Below are positions 7,100-15,793 of a stretch of 64,000 nucleotides of DNA, piece after piece. The DNA is taken from the NCBI GenBank assembly GCA_017626015.1, contig JAGAJO010000009.1:1-64000 (forward strand), read 5' to 3'. Below the pieces are notes generated by a model. The model saw only the letters and a list, made by a program, of their open reading frames with translations. It was not told the DNA's origin and made no database searches. The translations under genes were made by a program, and so were the position numbers. Positions within the stretch are counted from its first letter, which is position 1, and each line of letters starts with the position of its first letter. The DNA comes from Ruminococcus sp. (GTDB taxonomy: Bacteria; Bacillota; Clostridia; Oscillospirales; Ruminococcaceae).

Positions 7100-8596
7100 A
7101 TGAATAATTATGACGTGATCATAGCAGGCTGCGGAGTTGCAGGACTTTACGGAGCTATAAATCTTCCGGAAGATCTCAGGATCCTCGTGCTGTCAAAGCG
7201 TGAGTCGACCTTGTGTAATTCCTCCTTGGCACAGGGAGGGATCGCCGGCGTTTACAAAAGTCCGGATGATTCCCCGGAAAATCATAAAAAGGATACCTTC
7301 GTTGCCGGAGGCTTTGAAAACGATCCTGCCGCCACGGATATTCTTGTGAACGAGGCTAAAATAGATATTGACAGAATAATCAAGCTTGGCGTTGATTTTG
7401 ATAAGACGCCTGACGGAGACTATCACCGTACTCTTGAAGGCGGTCACGGTATGCACAGGATCTTCCACCACAAGGACGCTACCGGATACGAGATCGAAAC
7501 GACATTGCTTGATTATGTACGCACTTTAAAAAATGTGGAGATCCTGGAAAATACAATTGTCTGCGACGTTAAAAAAACGTCTTCCGGATTTTCGTTCCTT
7601 ACACTCTGCGGTGATGAGTTTAAGGTTTTTAACTGCCGGCGAACTATTTTCGCTACCGGAGGTATCGGACGTGTTTACGAGTTCACCACAAATTCAGCTA
7701 TCGCTACCGGAGACGGTATCTCGATAGCTTACGAAATGGGAGCAAAGATCAAAAATCTCAGCTACATACAGTTCCACCCGACTGCGTTTAATAACAGGCA
7801 TACCAGGGAGTGCTTCCTTATTTCGGAGGCTGTGAGAGGTGAGGGCGCATACCTTAAAAACTGTCACGGCGAGCGTTTCATGCAGAATTACGATAAGCGT
7901 CTGGAGCTTGCACCGAGAGACGTTGTTTCGCACTCTATCATTTTTGAGGCAGGCAGAACGGGTTCGGATAATTTTTATCTGGATATTTCTCATAAGGATC
8001 CCGAATTTATCAAGCGGCGTTTCCCTATGATCTATAAAAATCTGCTTAAGGCAGGCTATGATATGACCAAGGATATGATCCCGATTTATCCTTGTCAGCA
8101 TTATCTTATGGGAGGAATAAATGTTGACACCTTTGCAAGAACCAATATAGACGGACTTTATGCCTGCGGCGAATGTTCGCATACTGGTGTCCACGGAAAT
8201 AACAGGCTTGCCAGCAATTCGCTGCTGGAGGCTCTGGTGTTTTCAAGAAGAGCTGCGGGAGATATAGCTCAAAAGCTGAGAGAGGACAAAAAAGAACCGG
8301 AGGAATATCCGTTCACTGTTGACAAAAACGCTCCCGTTATCCCGTCAGGAATACGCACAGAGATCAGAAAGATAATGCAGCATACATATTTTGTTATGCC
8401 TAACGTCAAGGAGCTTCATGCGGGACTTGAAAGAGTCACCGAGATAAGAAACGGTCTTTTAAACGGCGGATATCGGATAGACAGGGATTTCGTTGAGGCA
8501 AAATCTCTGGCAACGGTGGCGTATATCGTGTTGAGTGAGGCGTGGGAGATCGCTTCCGGCAATGTTGAAATAACAAAGAAAAATACGGAGGAATAG
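7100..8596 (+). CDS. nadB: L-aspartate oxidase
   Basis: A 498-residue FAD enzyme that oxidises L-aspartate to iminoaspartate, the first step of de novo NAD synthesis in the cytoplasm. Visible features are the N-terminal dinucleotide-binding motif (IIAGCGVAGLYGA), NSSLAQGGIAG, the substrate-site region HPTAFN, RGEGAYL, and the FAD-binding end HGNNRLASNSLLEA. The C-terminal helical domain is present, but the protein is somewhat shorter than the ~530 residues of E. coli NadB. I chose ATG 7100 (AGAGGT 7 nt upstream) over an in-frame start at 7070. nadC begins 2 nt after the stop; nadA is not in the window. Confidence 0.95.
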   Translation: MNNYDVIIAGCGVAGLYGAINLPEDLRILVLSKRESTLCNSSLAQGGIAGVYKSPDDSPENHKKDTFVAGGFENDPAATDILVNEAKIDIDRIIKLGVDFDKTPDGDYHRTLEGGHGMHRIFHHKDATGYEIETTLLDYVRTLKNVEILENTIVCDVKKTSSGFSFLTLCGDEFKVFNCRRTIFATGGIGRVYEFTTNSAIATGDGISIAYEMGAKIKNLSYIQFHPTAFNNRHTRECFLISEAVRGEGAYLKNCHGERFMQNYDKRLELAPRDVVSHSIIFEAGRTGSDNFYLDISHKDPEFIKRRFPMIYKNLLKAGYDMTKDMIPIYPCQHYLMGGINVDTFARTNIDGLYACGECSHTGVHGNNRLASNSLLEALVFSRRAAGDIAQKLREDKKEPEEYPFTVDKNAPVIPSGIRTEIRKIMQHTYFVMPNVKELHAGLERVTEIRNGLLNGGYRIDRDFVEAKSLATVAYIVLSEAWEIASGNVEITKKNTEE

Positions 8597-8598
8597 TC

Positions 8599-9438
8599 AT
8601 GAAGCTTATGCAGTTCCAGATCGACGAAATTATAAAAACGGCATTGCTGGAGGATATAAATTATATGGACGTTACGACAGACTGCCTGGTGAATGAAAAC
8701 TCCGTTTCCACAGCAAGATATGTGGCGAAGGACGACGGAGTGCTGTGCGGAATAGATATTGCTGTCAGAGTGTTCAGGCTGCTTGACGAAAACGTAAGCG
8801 CAGATATATACATTCATGACGGCGAAAAGGTCAGAAAAGGCGATATTATCGCAAGGATAACAGGCAGTACAAGGGCGCTGCTCAAGGGGGAAAGGACAGC
8901 TCTCAATCTTGTTCAGCATATGTCGGGTATCGCCACTGCAACAAACAGATGCGTTGAGCTTGTAAAAGGTACTAACGCATCAGTCGCCGATACCAGAAAG
9001 ACGCTGCCTGGACTTAGAGCGCTTCAGAAATACGCAGTTACCGTGGGCGGCGGAAAAAATCATCGCTATAATCTTTCCGACTGCGCAATGCTTAAGGACA
9101 CTCATCTTGACGCATACGGCAGCATGACCGGAGCCGTAAAAGCTTTACGGGCGCAAATGGGTCACACTGTAAAGATCGAGGTGGAGGTCTCCGATATGGA
9201 CGGACTCAGGGAGGCTTTGTCACTTGGCGTAGAGATCATAATGCTTGATAATATGTCTGTTGAACAGATGACGGAAGCTGTTAAGATCGCCGGAGGAAAG
9301 GCTTTGCTGGAGGCTTCCGGTAATGTGACCGAGGCTACGATAAGAAAAATTGCAGAAACAGGCGTGGACATAATTTCAATGGGAGCTTTGACCCATTCCG
9401 TAAAAGCGTTTGATATTTCTATGAAAATAGATAAATAA
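8599..9438 (+). CDS. nadC: Nicotinate-nucleotide pyrophosphorylase (quinolinate phosphoribosyltransferase)
   Basis: A 279-residue enzyme that converts quinolinate and PRPP to nicotinate mononucleotide, CO2 and pyrophosphate. Family signatures are clear: the LLEDINYMDVTTD opening, ADTRKTLPGLR around residue 134, the VGGGKNHRYNL loop, IEVEV and the C-terminal EASGN and GALTHS segments. Full length. It starts 2 nt downstream of nadB (GGAGGAAT before the ATG), so the two are co-transcribed and presumably translationally coupled. Quinolinate synthase (nadA), needed between them, must be encoded elsewhere or the pathway is incomplete. Confidence 0.96.
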   Translation: MKLMQFQIDEIIKTALLEDINYMDVTTDCLVNENSVSTARYVAKDDGVLCGIDIAVRVFRLLDENVSADIYIHDGEKVRKGDIIARITGSTRALLKGERTALNLVQHMSGIATATNRCVELVKGTNASVADTRKTLPGLRALQKYAVTVGGGKNHRYNLSDCAMLKDTHLDAYGSMTGAVKALRAQMGHTVKIEVEVSDMDGLREALSLGVEIIMLDNMSVEQMTEAVKIAGGKALLEASGNVTEATIRKIAETGVDIISMGALTHSVKAFDISMKIDK

Positions 9439-9511
9439 AAATGGCAGGGGAGCCATATGAATGAAAAAAAACACCTCAAAACCAATACGATTACGATAAG
9501 GAGCAATACCT

Positions 9512-10303
9512 ATGGCCACCATTATGAACGGAGAAAGACAATTTCATATAAAAACTCTTCCCGAAGAAGTGGGCAGATATGTGATATTGCCCGGCGATCC
9601 CGGGAGAGTACCGAAAATTGCGGATTATCTTGACGGAGCGGTACAGGTAGCTCACAACCGTGAGTATAACGTCTACACCGGAAGTCTGCTTGGCGAAAAG
9701 GTCACCGTGTGTTCTACGGGGATCGGGGGTCCTTCAGCTGCCATAGCCGTGGAGGAGCTTGTCAAGTGCGGAGCAGATACCTTTATACGCATAGGTACCA
9801 GCGGAGGGATAGATCTGGACGTATTAGGCGGGGATCTTATCGTGGCTTCCGCCGCTGTAAGAAGCGAGGGTACTTCCCATGAATATCTGCCGGAGGGTTA
9901 TCCGGCGGCGGCAAATTTTGAAGTGCTTTCGGCTCTTGCGGAATCTGCTGCGGAGCTTTCGGACGAAAATCCGGGAAACAGGTATCATGTGGGCGTTGTT
10001 CATTCAAAAGACAGCTTTTACGGAGAGGTAGAGCCTGACGGCTCGTCTGTTTCGGATAAAATAAAAACAAATTGGGACAGCTATTTAAAATGCGGCTGTC
10101 TTACCTCTGAAATGGAATGTGCGGCGATATTTTCCGTGGGCATAGTAAGAAAGGTGCGCTGCGGAGCGGTGCTTACCGCTCTTTGGAACGCTGAACGCTC
10201 AAAACGAGGCTATCCCGATTTCATAACCGACGATACCACAAGAGGGATAAAATGCGCCGTGAGTGCCATAAAGCTGCTCATCAAGCGTGACAGAGTGAAG
10301 TGA
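9512..10303 (+). CDS. udp: Uridine phosphorylase (nucleoside phosphorylase family)
   Basis: A 263-residue NP-I family enzyme that would cleave uridine with phosphate to uracil and ribose-1-phosphate for pyrimidine salvage. Motifs include ILPGDPGRV (phosphate site), GIGGPSAAIA, IRIGTSGG, and SEMECAA for ribose binding. Overall pattern and length suit bacterial uridine phosphorylase better than purine nucleoside phosphorylase, though the exact base preference cannot be proven from sequence. It starts 73 nt after nadC with AAGGAG upstream, so it may share the nad transcript. A strong hairpin follows. Confidence 0.87.
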   Translation: MATIMNGERQFHIKTLPEEVGRYVILPGDPGRVPKIADYLDGAVQVAHNREYNVYTGSLLGEKVTVCSTGIGGPSAAIAVEELVKCGADTFIRIGTSGGIDLDVLGGDLIVASAAVRSEGTSHEYLPEGYPAAANFEVLSALAESAAELSDENPGNRYHVGVVHSKDSFYGEVEPDGSSVSDKIKTNWDSYLKCGCLTSEMECAAIFSVGIVRKVRCGAVLTALWNAERSKRGYPDFITDDTTRGIKCAVSAIKLLIKRDRVK

Positions 10304-10373
10304 CAGTTATCATTGCTGTCACTGTAATATCGTTATCATAAGATTTTTAAAAAATAATTTGTATCAATTTATA

Positions 10374-10407
10374 CAGCCCCCTGAAGGGAATTTCCTTCAG
10401 GGGGCTG
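10374..10407. terminator. Bidirectional terminator between udp and icd
   Basis: A 14-bp perfect GC-rich stem (CAGCCCCCTGAAGG 10374-10387 with its complement 10394-10407) and a 6-nt loop separate two convergent genes. The plus-strand tail is ATTTTAT. Both transcription units probably end here. Confidence 0.85.
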
Positions 10408-10420
10408 ATTTTATGGTTTA

Positions 10421-11638
10421 TTATTTAGCCAGAAGCTTTTTAAGCCTTTCGTCAACAGCCTTTAAGAAGTCCTCGGTGTTTACCTTGGTCTTGTTTTCCA
10501 GTGTAGACAGCAAATAAAGATCGCCTGTCATTACTCCGTCCTCAATTGTCTGGATCGTCGCCTTTTCAAGGCAGTCAGCATAATTGATAAGCTCAGGAAG
10601 ATCGTCAAGCTCGCCCCTCTTGCGAAAGGCTCCCGTCCATGCAAACAGCGTAGCCACAGAGTTTGTAGAGGTCTCCTCACCCTTGAGATGCTTATAGTAA
10701 TGTCTCTGTACTGTGCCGTGAGCAGCCTCATATTCGTAAATTCCGTCAGGAGAAACAAGCACGGAGGTCATCATAGCAAGCGAACCGTAGGCAGTTGCCA
10801 CCATATCGCTCATAACGTCACCGTCATAATTTTTGCAAGCCCAGATGTATCCGCCGTTTGAACGGATAACTCTTGCAACAGCGTCATCGATCAGCGTATA
10901 GAAATACTCGATACCGGCAGCCTCAAATTTTTCTTTGTATTCATTTTCAAATATCTCGGCAAATATATCCTTGAATGTGTGGTCATACTTCTTGGAAATA
11001 GTATCCTTTGTAGCAAACCATACGTCCTGCTTGGTGTCAAGAGCAAAATTAAAGCAGGCTCTCGCAAAGGAACCTATTGAATTTTCCTTGTTATGAAGTC
11101 CCTGGATAATTCCGGCAGAATCCTTGAAATCATAAATAGTTTCCTTCGATACATTTCCGTCCTTATCGGTGAGAACAAGCTCTGCCTTGGAGCCTTCCGG
11201 ACATTTCATTTCAACGTTTTTGTACACGTCTCCGTAAGCGTGTCTGGCTATCGTGATAGGCTTGGTCCATGTAGGAATATAAGGAGTAATTCCCTTTACG
11301 AGAATAGGAGTTCTGAAAACCGTGCCGTCAAGCATAGCTCTGATAGTTCCGTTAGGGGATTTCCACATTTCCTTCAGATTGTACTCGGGCATTCTCGCTG
11401 CATTTGGAGTGATGGTAGCGCATTTGACCGCAACACCGTATTTTTTTGTAGCATTGGCAGAGTCGATAGTTACCTGATCGTCCGTTTCGTTTCTGTGAAC
11501 AAGTCCAAGATCATAGTACTCGGTTTTCAGATCAACATATGGCGTGATAAGAATGTCCTTGATCTCCTGCCAGATTATTCTGGTCATTTCGTCGCCGTCC
11601 ATTTCGACCAGCGGCGTTTTCATCTGAATTTTTGACAT
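10421..11638 (-). CDS. icd: NADP-dependent isocitrate dehydrogenase, eukaryotic-type
   Basis: A 405-residue enzyme oxidatively decarboxylating isocitrate to 2-oxoglutarate with NADPH formation. The sequence follows the homodimeric type II (eukaryotic-like) NADP-IDH class: [13 protein letters not shown] at the start, [16 protein letters not shown] (isocitrate binding), [13 protein letters not shown] and [11 protein letters not shown] near the coenzyme site. I chose the ATG at 11638, with AGGAGGAAT upstream on the minus strand, over an in-frame start 25 codons earlier that overlaps the upstream gene. It is third in the acn / YcxB-like / icd operon and likely supplies 2-oxoglutarate for glutamate synthesis. 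Confidence 0.97.
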   Translation of the reverse strand: MSKIQMKTPLVEMDGDEMTRIIWQEIKDILITPYVDLKTEYYDLGLVHRNETDDQVTIDSANATKKYGVAVKCATITPNAARMPEYNLKEMWKSPNGTIRAMLDGTVFRTPILVKGITPYIPTWTKPITIARHAYGDVYKNVEMKCPEGSKAELVLTDKDGNVSKETIYDFKDSAGIIQGLHNKENSIGSFARACFNFALDTKQDVWFATKDTISKKYDHTFKDIFAEIFENEYKEKFEAAGIEYFYTLIDDAVARVIRSNGGYIWACKNYDGDVMSDMVATAYGSLAMMTSVLVSPDGIYEYEAAHGTVQRHYYKHLKGEETSTNSVATLFAWTGAFRKRGELDDLPELINYADCLEKATIQTIEDGVMTGDLYLLSTLENKTKVNTEDFLKAVDERLKKLLAK

Positions 11639-11660
11639 TTTACAATTCCTCCTGTAAAAA

Positions 11661-12431
11661 TTATTGCATATACTGTAAAGACTGATAATTGCTCTCAGTA
11701 TATTTCTCTCCAAGCTTTTCTCTCATAAAGGAGCAAAAATCTCCGTCCGTGCCGACTGTAAACCCGCTGCGCTCCATAACGGCGGCTTCGGACTTTGCTA
11801 AAGCCCGTTTTTTGTCCGACTTCATCAGAAAATCAAAAAATACATAGTCCTCCGTTACGCAAAGTCTTGTTATATCCTTGTATGGGATCACATCTTCCTG
11901 AACAGTCTTGCTGTTTCTTATGGTAAAGGAATCTTCCGAAAATTCAAACAAACATTCGCTTTCATCGGGTCTTGGGATATCGGGATCTTCACGTTTTTTC
12001 ATAAGCTCCACAAGCTGATGATTCTTGTGAGCAACGTTGTCAAATTTTATACGCACGGGCTTTTTGTCAACGACCATAAACAAAGAACCCTTTTTCGGCG
12101 CAGAGGAGTCATTTTTGCTTATTCGCTTAAGCATTGCCTTAAGATAAAGGCTGACAAGCCTGTCCACTATTAAAACAGCCACTGCCGTAAGTCCGATCAT
12201 ATAAAGCTGTTTAATAAGATCCGGAGCATTCCACATTCTTGTCATAAGCAGGAAGGTATAGATATCCAATCCTATTCTTACAACAAGGGAAAGTATTTTA
12301 AATCCGCTTTGAAGCTGTGTTTCGGCGTTTCCCGTGTAATTTCCCTCTGGCGTATCCCGGAACATCAGCATATTGTAGATGTTCTGCGAAGAAAGCGGAG
12401 TACGGTTTGAAAATTTTATTTCATTATCCAT
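11661..12431 (-). CDS. Membrane protein with YcxB-like C-terminal domain, between acn and icd
   Basis: A 256-residue protein of unknown function. Residues ~40-95 contain two hydrophobic helices (around [17 protein letters not shown] and [20 protein letters not shown]). The C-terminal half (from ~155) shows the YcxB-like pattern: a beta-rich stretch [12 protein letters not shown], then [19 protein letters not shown]. This domain is presumed cytoplasmic and membrane-associated; its role is unknown. It sits 22 nt upstream of icd and 86 nt downstream of acn on the same strand, so it is very probably co-transcribed with both. A metabolic link is only inferred from that position. Confidence 0.65.
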   Translation of the reverse strand: MDNEIKFSNRTPLSSQNIYNMLMFRDTPEGNYTGNAETQLQSGFKILSLVVRIGLDIYTFLLMTRMWNAPDLIKQLYMIGLTAVAVLIVDRLVSLYLKAMLKRISKNDSSAPKKGSLFMVVDKKPVRIKFDNVAHKNHQLVELMKKREDPDIPRPDESECLFEFSEDSFTIRNSKTVQEDVIPYKDITRLCVTEDYVFFDFLMKSDKKRALAKSEAAVMERSGFTVGTDGDFCSFMREKLGEKYTESNYQSLQYMQ

Positions 12432-12484
12432 AAGATCCCCAATTTTTTATTTTTCTTTTGTTTATACCGTAGCCCCGATCGGGG

Positions 12485-12512
12485 AGAGGAGCAAGTCCTG
12501 CTCCTCTTTTTT
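12485..12512 (+). terminator. Plus-oriented hairpin-T5 inside the minus-strand acn operon
   Basis: AGAGGAGCA (12485-12493) pairs perfectly with 12499-12507 and is followed by five T residues on the plus strand. A 12-bp palindrome CCCCGATCGGGG (12473-12484) directly abuts it. No plus-strand gene precedes it. In the minus-strand acn transcript the same stem forms but without a U tail, so it may instead be a 3' stabilising or processing structure between acn and the YcxB-like gene. Confidence 0.5.
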
Positions 12513-12517
12513 ATAAA

Positions 12518-14458
12518 TTACTTTGAAAGCTGTTCTCTTGTATAATCCAGAAGTCCGCCCGCAAGGATAATATCCTTTGTTCTGCCGGTAAGCTCGCAGA
12601 GTACAGGGATCTCCGTGCCGGTCGTTTTGTTGACAACGGTAAGCTGAGTCTTGTCAGCCATAATATCGGCACGTACATTGGCAATAGCGATCTCGTCGCC
12701 CTGATTGATCTTATCGTAGTCAGCCTCGTTTACAAAGGTCAGCGGGAGAATTCCTGCATTGATAAGATTTGCTCTGTGGATCCTTGCAAAGCTCTTTACA
12801 AGTACTGCCTTGATGCCAAGATACAGGGGAGCAAGAGCAGCGTGTTCTCTTGACGAACCCTGACCGTAGTTAGAACCGCCGACGATAATGGATACGCCCA
12901 TGTTTTTCGCACGTCTCGGGAAATCCTCGTCGCATACTGTGAAGCAGTGCTGTGAGATAGCGGGAATATTTGAACGCAGGGGAAGTATCTTTGCTCCCGC
13001 AGGCATAATATGGTCTGTGGTGATGTTGTCGCCTACCTTAAGAGATACCTGGCACTCGATGTTCTCAACCAGAGGTGCCGTCTCGGGATAAGGCTTGATG
13101 TTCGGTCCTCTGAGTACCTCTACGCTGTCCATTTCCTCAGCAGGTACGGGGGGAACCACCATATTGTCGTTGATCTCAAAATGCTCCGGAACCTTTATCT
13201 CAGGCATTTCACCCAATGTTCTGGGGTCGGTAAGCACGCCAGCAAGCGCAGAAGCCGCCGCAAGCTCAGGCGATACCAGATAGATCTGTCCGTCCTTTGT
13301 TCCGCTTCTGCCAAGGAAGTTCCTGTTGAATGTTCTCAGGGATATACCCTTTGAGTTGGGAGCCTGTCCCATACCGATGCAAGGTCCGCAGGCGGATTCG
13401 AGTATTCTTGCTCCGGCTGCTATCATATCTGCAAGAGCGCCGTTTTCAGCGATCATATTAAGCACCTGCTTGGAGCCGGGAGCGATAGCAAGCGAAACGT
13501 CCGGGTGAACTGTTTTTCCCTTAAGAATGTGTGCGACCTTCATCATGTCAACATATGACGAGTTTGTGCAGGAGCCTATGCATACCTGATCGATCTTCAT
13601 GCCTGCAAACTCCTCGCAGGTCTTGATGTTGTCGGGTGAATGAGGACAGGCAGCCATAGGAACAAGCTCTGAAAGGTCAATGTCGATGACCTCGTCGTAT
13701 TCTGCATCGTCGTCCGCCTTAAGCTCCGTCCAGACGTCAGCCCTGTCCTGAGCCTTAAGAAATGCAAGAGTGTTTTCGTCAGAGGGGAATATGGAGGTTG
13801 TAGCTCCAAGCTCTGCTCCCATATTGGTGATAGTCGCTCTTTCGGGAACGGTAAGCGTCTTGACACCTTCGCCGCAGTATTCGATGACCTTTCCGACGCC
13901 GCCCTTTACCGACATTCTTCTGAGTACCTCCAGGATAACGTCCTTTGCGGAGACCCATGGAGAGAGCTTTCCAGTCAGGTTCACCTTGACGATATTCGGA
14001 TATGTAATATAATAAGCTCCGCCGCCCATAGCGACAGCTACATCGAGTCCGCCGGCGCCGATAGCGATCATGCCTATTCCTCCGCCGGTAGGAGTATGGC
14101 TGTCAGAGCCTATAAGAGTTTTGCCGGGTATGCCGAATCTTTCGAGATGTACCTGATGGCAAATGCCGTTGCCGGGACGTGAAAAATAAATGCCGTGCTT
14201 TTTGCACACCGAACCGATAAAGCGGTGATCGTCGGCATTTTCAAAGCCTGACTGAAGAGTGTTGTGGTCTATATAAGCCACGGACTTTTCCGTTTTTACA
14301 CGGGGAACGCCCATAGCCTCATATTCAAGATAAGCCATAGTACCTGTAGCGTCCTGAGTGAGCGTCTGGTCGATACGGATACCTATTTCGCCGCCCTTAA
14401 CGAACTCGCCGTCCACGAGGTGAGCTTTAAGGATCTTTTCAGTTAAAGTAAGTCCCAT
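12518..14458 (-). CDS. acnA: Aconitate hydratase
   Basis: A 646-residue [4Fe-4S] enzyme that interconverts citrate and isocitrate. Domains 1-3 carry the cluster cysteines in GSCTNSS and ACGPCIGMG, and substrate residues in DSHTPTGG; the swivel domain 4 follows with GSNYGQGSSREH. At ~650 residues it matches the shorter aconitase subfamily (Aquifex-type) rather than the ~900-residue AcnA. It starts at ATG 14458 with AGGAAAGGA upstream on the minus strand and heads an operon with a YcxB-like protein and icd, giving the citrate to 2-oxoglutarate branch. The gene symbol is used in the broad sense of a monomeric aconitase. Confidence 0.95.
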   Translation of the reverse strand: MGLTLTEKILKAHLVDGEFVKGGEIGIRIDQTLTQDATGTMAYLEYEAMGVPRVKTEKSVAYIDHNTLQSGFENADDHRFIGSVCKKHGIYFSRPGNGICHQVHLERFGIPGKTLIGSDSHTPTGGGIGMIAIGAGGLDVAVAMGGGAYYITYPNIVKVNLTGKLSPWVSAKDVILEVLRRMSVKGGVGKVIEYCGEGVKTLTVPERATITNMGAELGATTSIFPSDENTLAFLKAQDRADVWTELKADDDAEYDEVIDIDLSELVPMAACPHSPDNIKTCEEFAGMKIDQVCIGSCTNSSYVDMMKVAHILKGKTVHPDVSLAIAPGSKQVLNMIAENGALADMIAAGARILESACGPCIGMGQAPNSKGISLRTFNRNFLGRSGTKDGQIYLVSPELAAASALAGVLTDPRTLGEMPEIKVPEHFEINDNMVVPPVPAEEMDSVEVLRGPNIKPYPETAPLVENIECQVSLKVGDNITTDHIMPAGAKILPLRSNIPAISQHCFTVCDEDFPRRAKNMGVSIIVGGSNYGQGSSREHAALAPLYLGIKAVLVKSFARIHRANLINAGILPLTFVNEADYDKINQGDEIAIANVRADIMADKTQLTVVNKTTGTEIPVLCELTGRTKDIILAGGLLDYTREQLSK

Positions 14459-14490
14459 TGATAAAACATCCTTTCCTATTTTATATTATT

Positions 14491-14519
14491 ATTTTATACC
14501 AAACGGAGCCTTTTGTCAA
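14491..14519 (-). promoter_or_regulatory. Consensus promoter of the acn operon
   Basis: On the minus strand TTGACA (14514-14519), a 17-nt spacer and TAAAAT (14491-14496). It starts transcription a short distance upstream of acn. The divergent promoter of the transglutaminase-like gene lies about 150 bp away. Confidence 0.8.
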
Positions 14520-14667
14520 GTAAATTGCAGGAATATATGAATAATTGCAAAAAACAGAGAAACCGGGCGCCATAATGAAGGATATGTATGTGAAAAATTC
14601 ATAGTGGCCGGATCATGCTTATGCTTTTCGAATTACACTCATACCTTTCATAATCTCAAACAGCTTC

Positions 14668-14696
14668 TTGACAACCTGTGAGCTATAATATATAAT
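14668..14696 (+). promoter_or_regulatory. Full-consensus promoter of the lipoprotein-hisA unit
   Basis: TTGACA (14668-14673), 17-nt spacer and TATAAT (14691-14696), ending 32 nt before the TTG start of the lipoprotein. The remaining part of 14520-14667 shows no gene that I can support. Confidence 0.85.
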
Positions 14697-14728
14697 AAAG
14701 TAATGAAATCTAAGGAGGACGCATAGGA

Positions 14729-15778
14729 TTGAATAAAAGGACAAATTCAAAATGGTATTTTATTATGACGGTCTGCGTCCTGATATGTTTTATCAGTACG
14801 TTGCTTTGTTCCTGCACTGAGAACGGCGGAGACGCAGAGAACGCAGGTCAGAATAAAAATGCTCCGACGGAAAGCGTGAGCGTTAGCAGCCAGACAGCTC
14901 CTGCGGACGAAAACGACGGAAACGACGACGGAGGACTTTACGACACGAAGCCTGTTTCCGATGCATATCTCAGCGGAGACAGCTCGGGTCTGGACGATTT
15001 CCAGCTTGCCGTGCTGGAGGCTGCAAAGGAGGTCATAAGCACAGAGATCACTCCAGAAATGACTGATTATGAAAAGGAGCTTGCGATCCACGATCATATG
15101 ATACTCAATATCAGTTATGACGATAAAATGCTGGGTTTCTTTGAGACACACGATGAAAATTCGGTAAACCCGTACGGTGCGCTTATAAACGGCAAGGCAA
15201 TATGCAGCGGATATACCTCCACTTTTCAGATGTTTATGGATATGCTGGAGATCCCGTGTATGTCGGTGCAGGCTGCGGATATAAGCGGCGAGGAGCATGC
15301 GTGGAATATAGTGCAGATCGGAGGAGGCTGGTACTATGTGGACGTCACATGGGACGATCCGATCCCTGAAAGCGATAACACTCTTATAAGGCACAAGTAT
15401 TTTAACGTTTCGGATTCGTATATGTCTGTTAAGCATGAGTGGGAGGGTGAGGACTATCCCCGCAGCTCAACGCTGCTGGATTCCTATATCGCTCATAATC
15501 TGCACAAGATCTCGGAGCTTGGAGAGATCCCGCAGATAATGTCGGAACAGCTTGACAGACAAAGCGAGAACGTGTATTTTGAATTTGACGATTCTCTTGG
15601 GATAGTGCTTGACGAGGAGGACGGGATAGACAGCTACCATGCTGCCAAGGATCTCGGAGAAGATCTTGACGAGGTCTTAAGCTCTGCGGCAAAGGAAAAC
15701 GGACTGGATAAGGTGAGATGCCAGAGGATAGAATACGGTGGCAGGATGATCCTTGCCGTTTATATGATCAAAAACTGA
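14729..15778 (+). CDS. Lipoprotein with transglutaminase-like (cysteine protease fold) domain
   Basis: A 349-residue exported lipoprotein: an N-terminal hydrophobic segment (residues ~10-27) ends in LLCSC, followed by an acidic Asn/Asp/Ser-rich linker. Residues ~110-230 hold the transglutaminase-core triad: Cys in AICSGYT, His in EEHAWN and Asp in VDVTWDDP. Such secreted bacterial domains act as peptidases or crosslinkers on extracellular protein or wall peptides; the substrate is unknown. Start is TTG 14729 with AAGGAGG 9 nt upstream. hisA follows after 15 nt, so both genes share the promoter at 14668-14696, an odd pairing. Confidence 0.8.
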   Translation: MNKRTNSKWYFIMTVCVLICFISTLLCSCTENGGDAENAGQNKNAPTESVSVSSQTAPADENDGNDDGGLYDTKPVSDAYLSGDSSGLDDFQLAVLEAAKEVISTEITPEMTDYEKELAIHDHMILNISYDDKMLGFFETHDENSVNPYGALINGKAICSGYTSTFQMFMDMLEIPCMSVQAADISGEEHAWNIVQIGGGWYYVDVTWDDPIPESDNTLIRHKYFNVSDSYMSVKHEWEGEDYPRSSTLLDSYIAHNLHKISELGEIPQIMSEQLDRQSENVYFEFDDSLGIVLDEEDGIDSYHAAKDLGEDLDEVLSSAAKENGLDKVRCQRIEYGGRMILAVYMIKN

Positions 15779-15793
15779 TAGGGAGCGATTTTA

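Noticed and set aside
7694-8194. Minus-strand ORF inside nadB
   Set aside because: Fully inside a confidently assigned gene and without any recognisable protein feature.
9457-9626. Short plus-strand ORF between nadC and udp
   Set aside because: It has a passable ribosome binding site but runs into udp in another frame and reads as low-quality basic sequence; most likely fortuitous.
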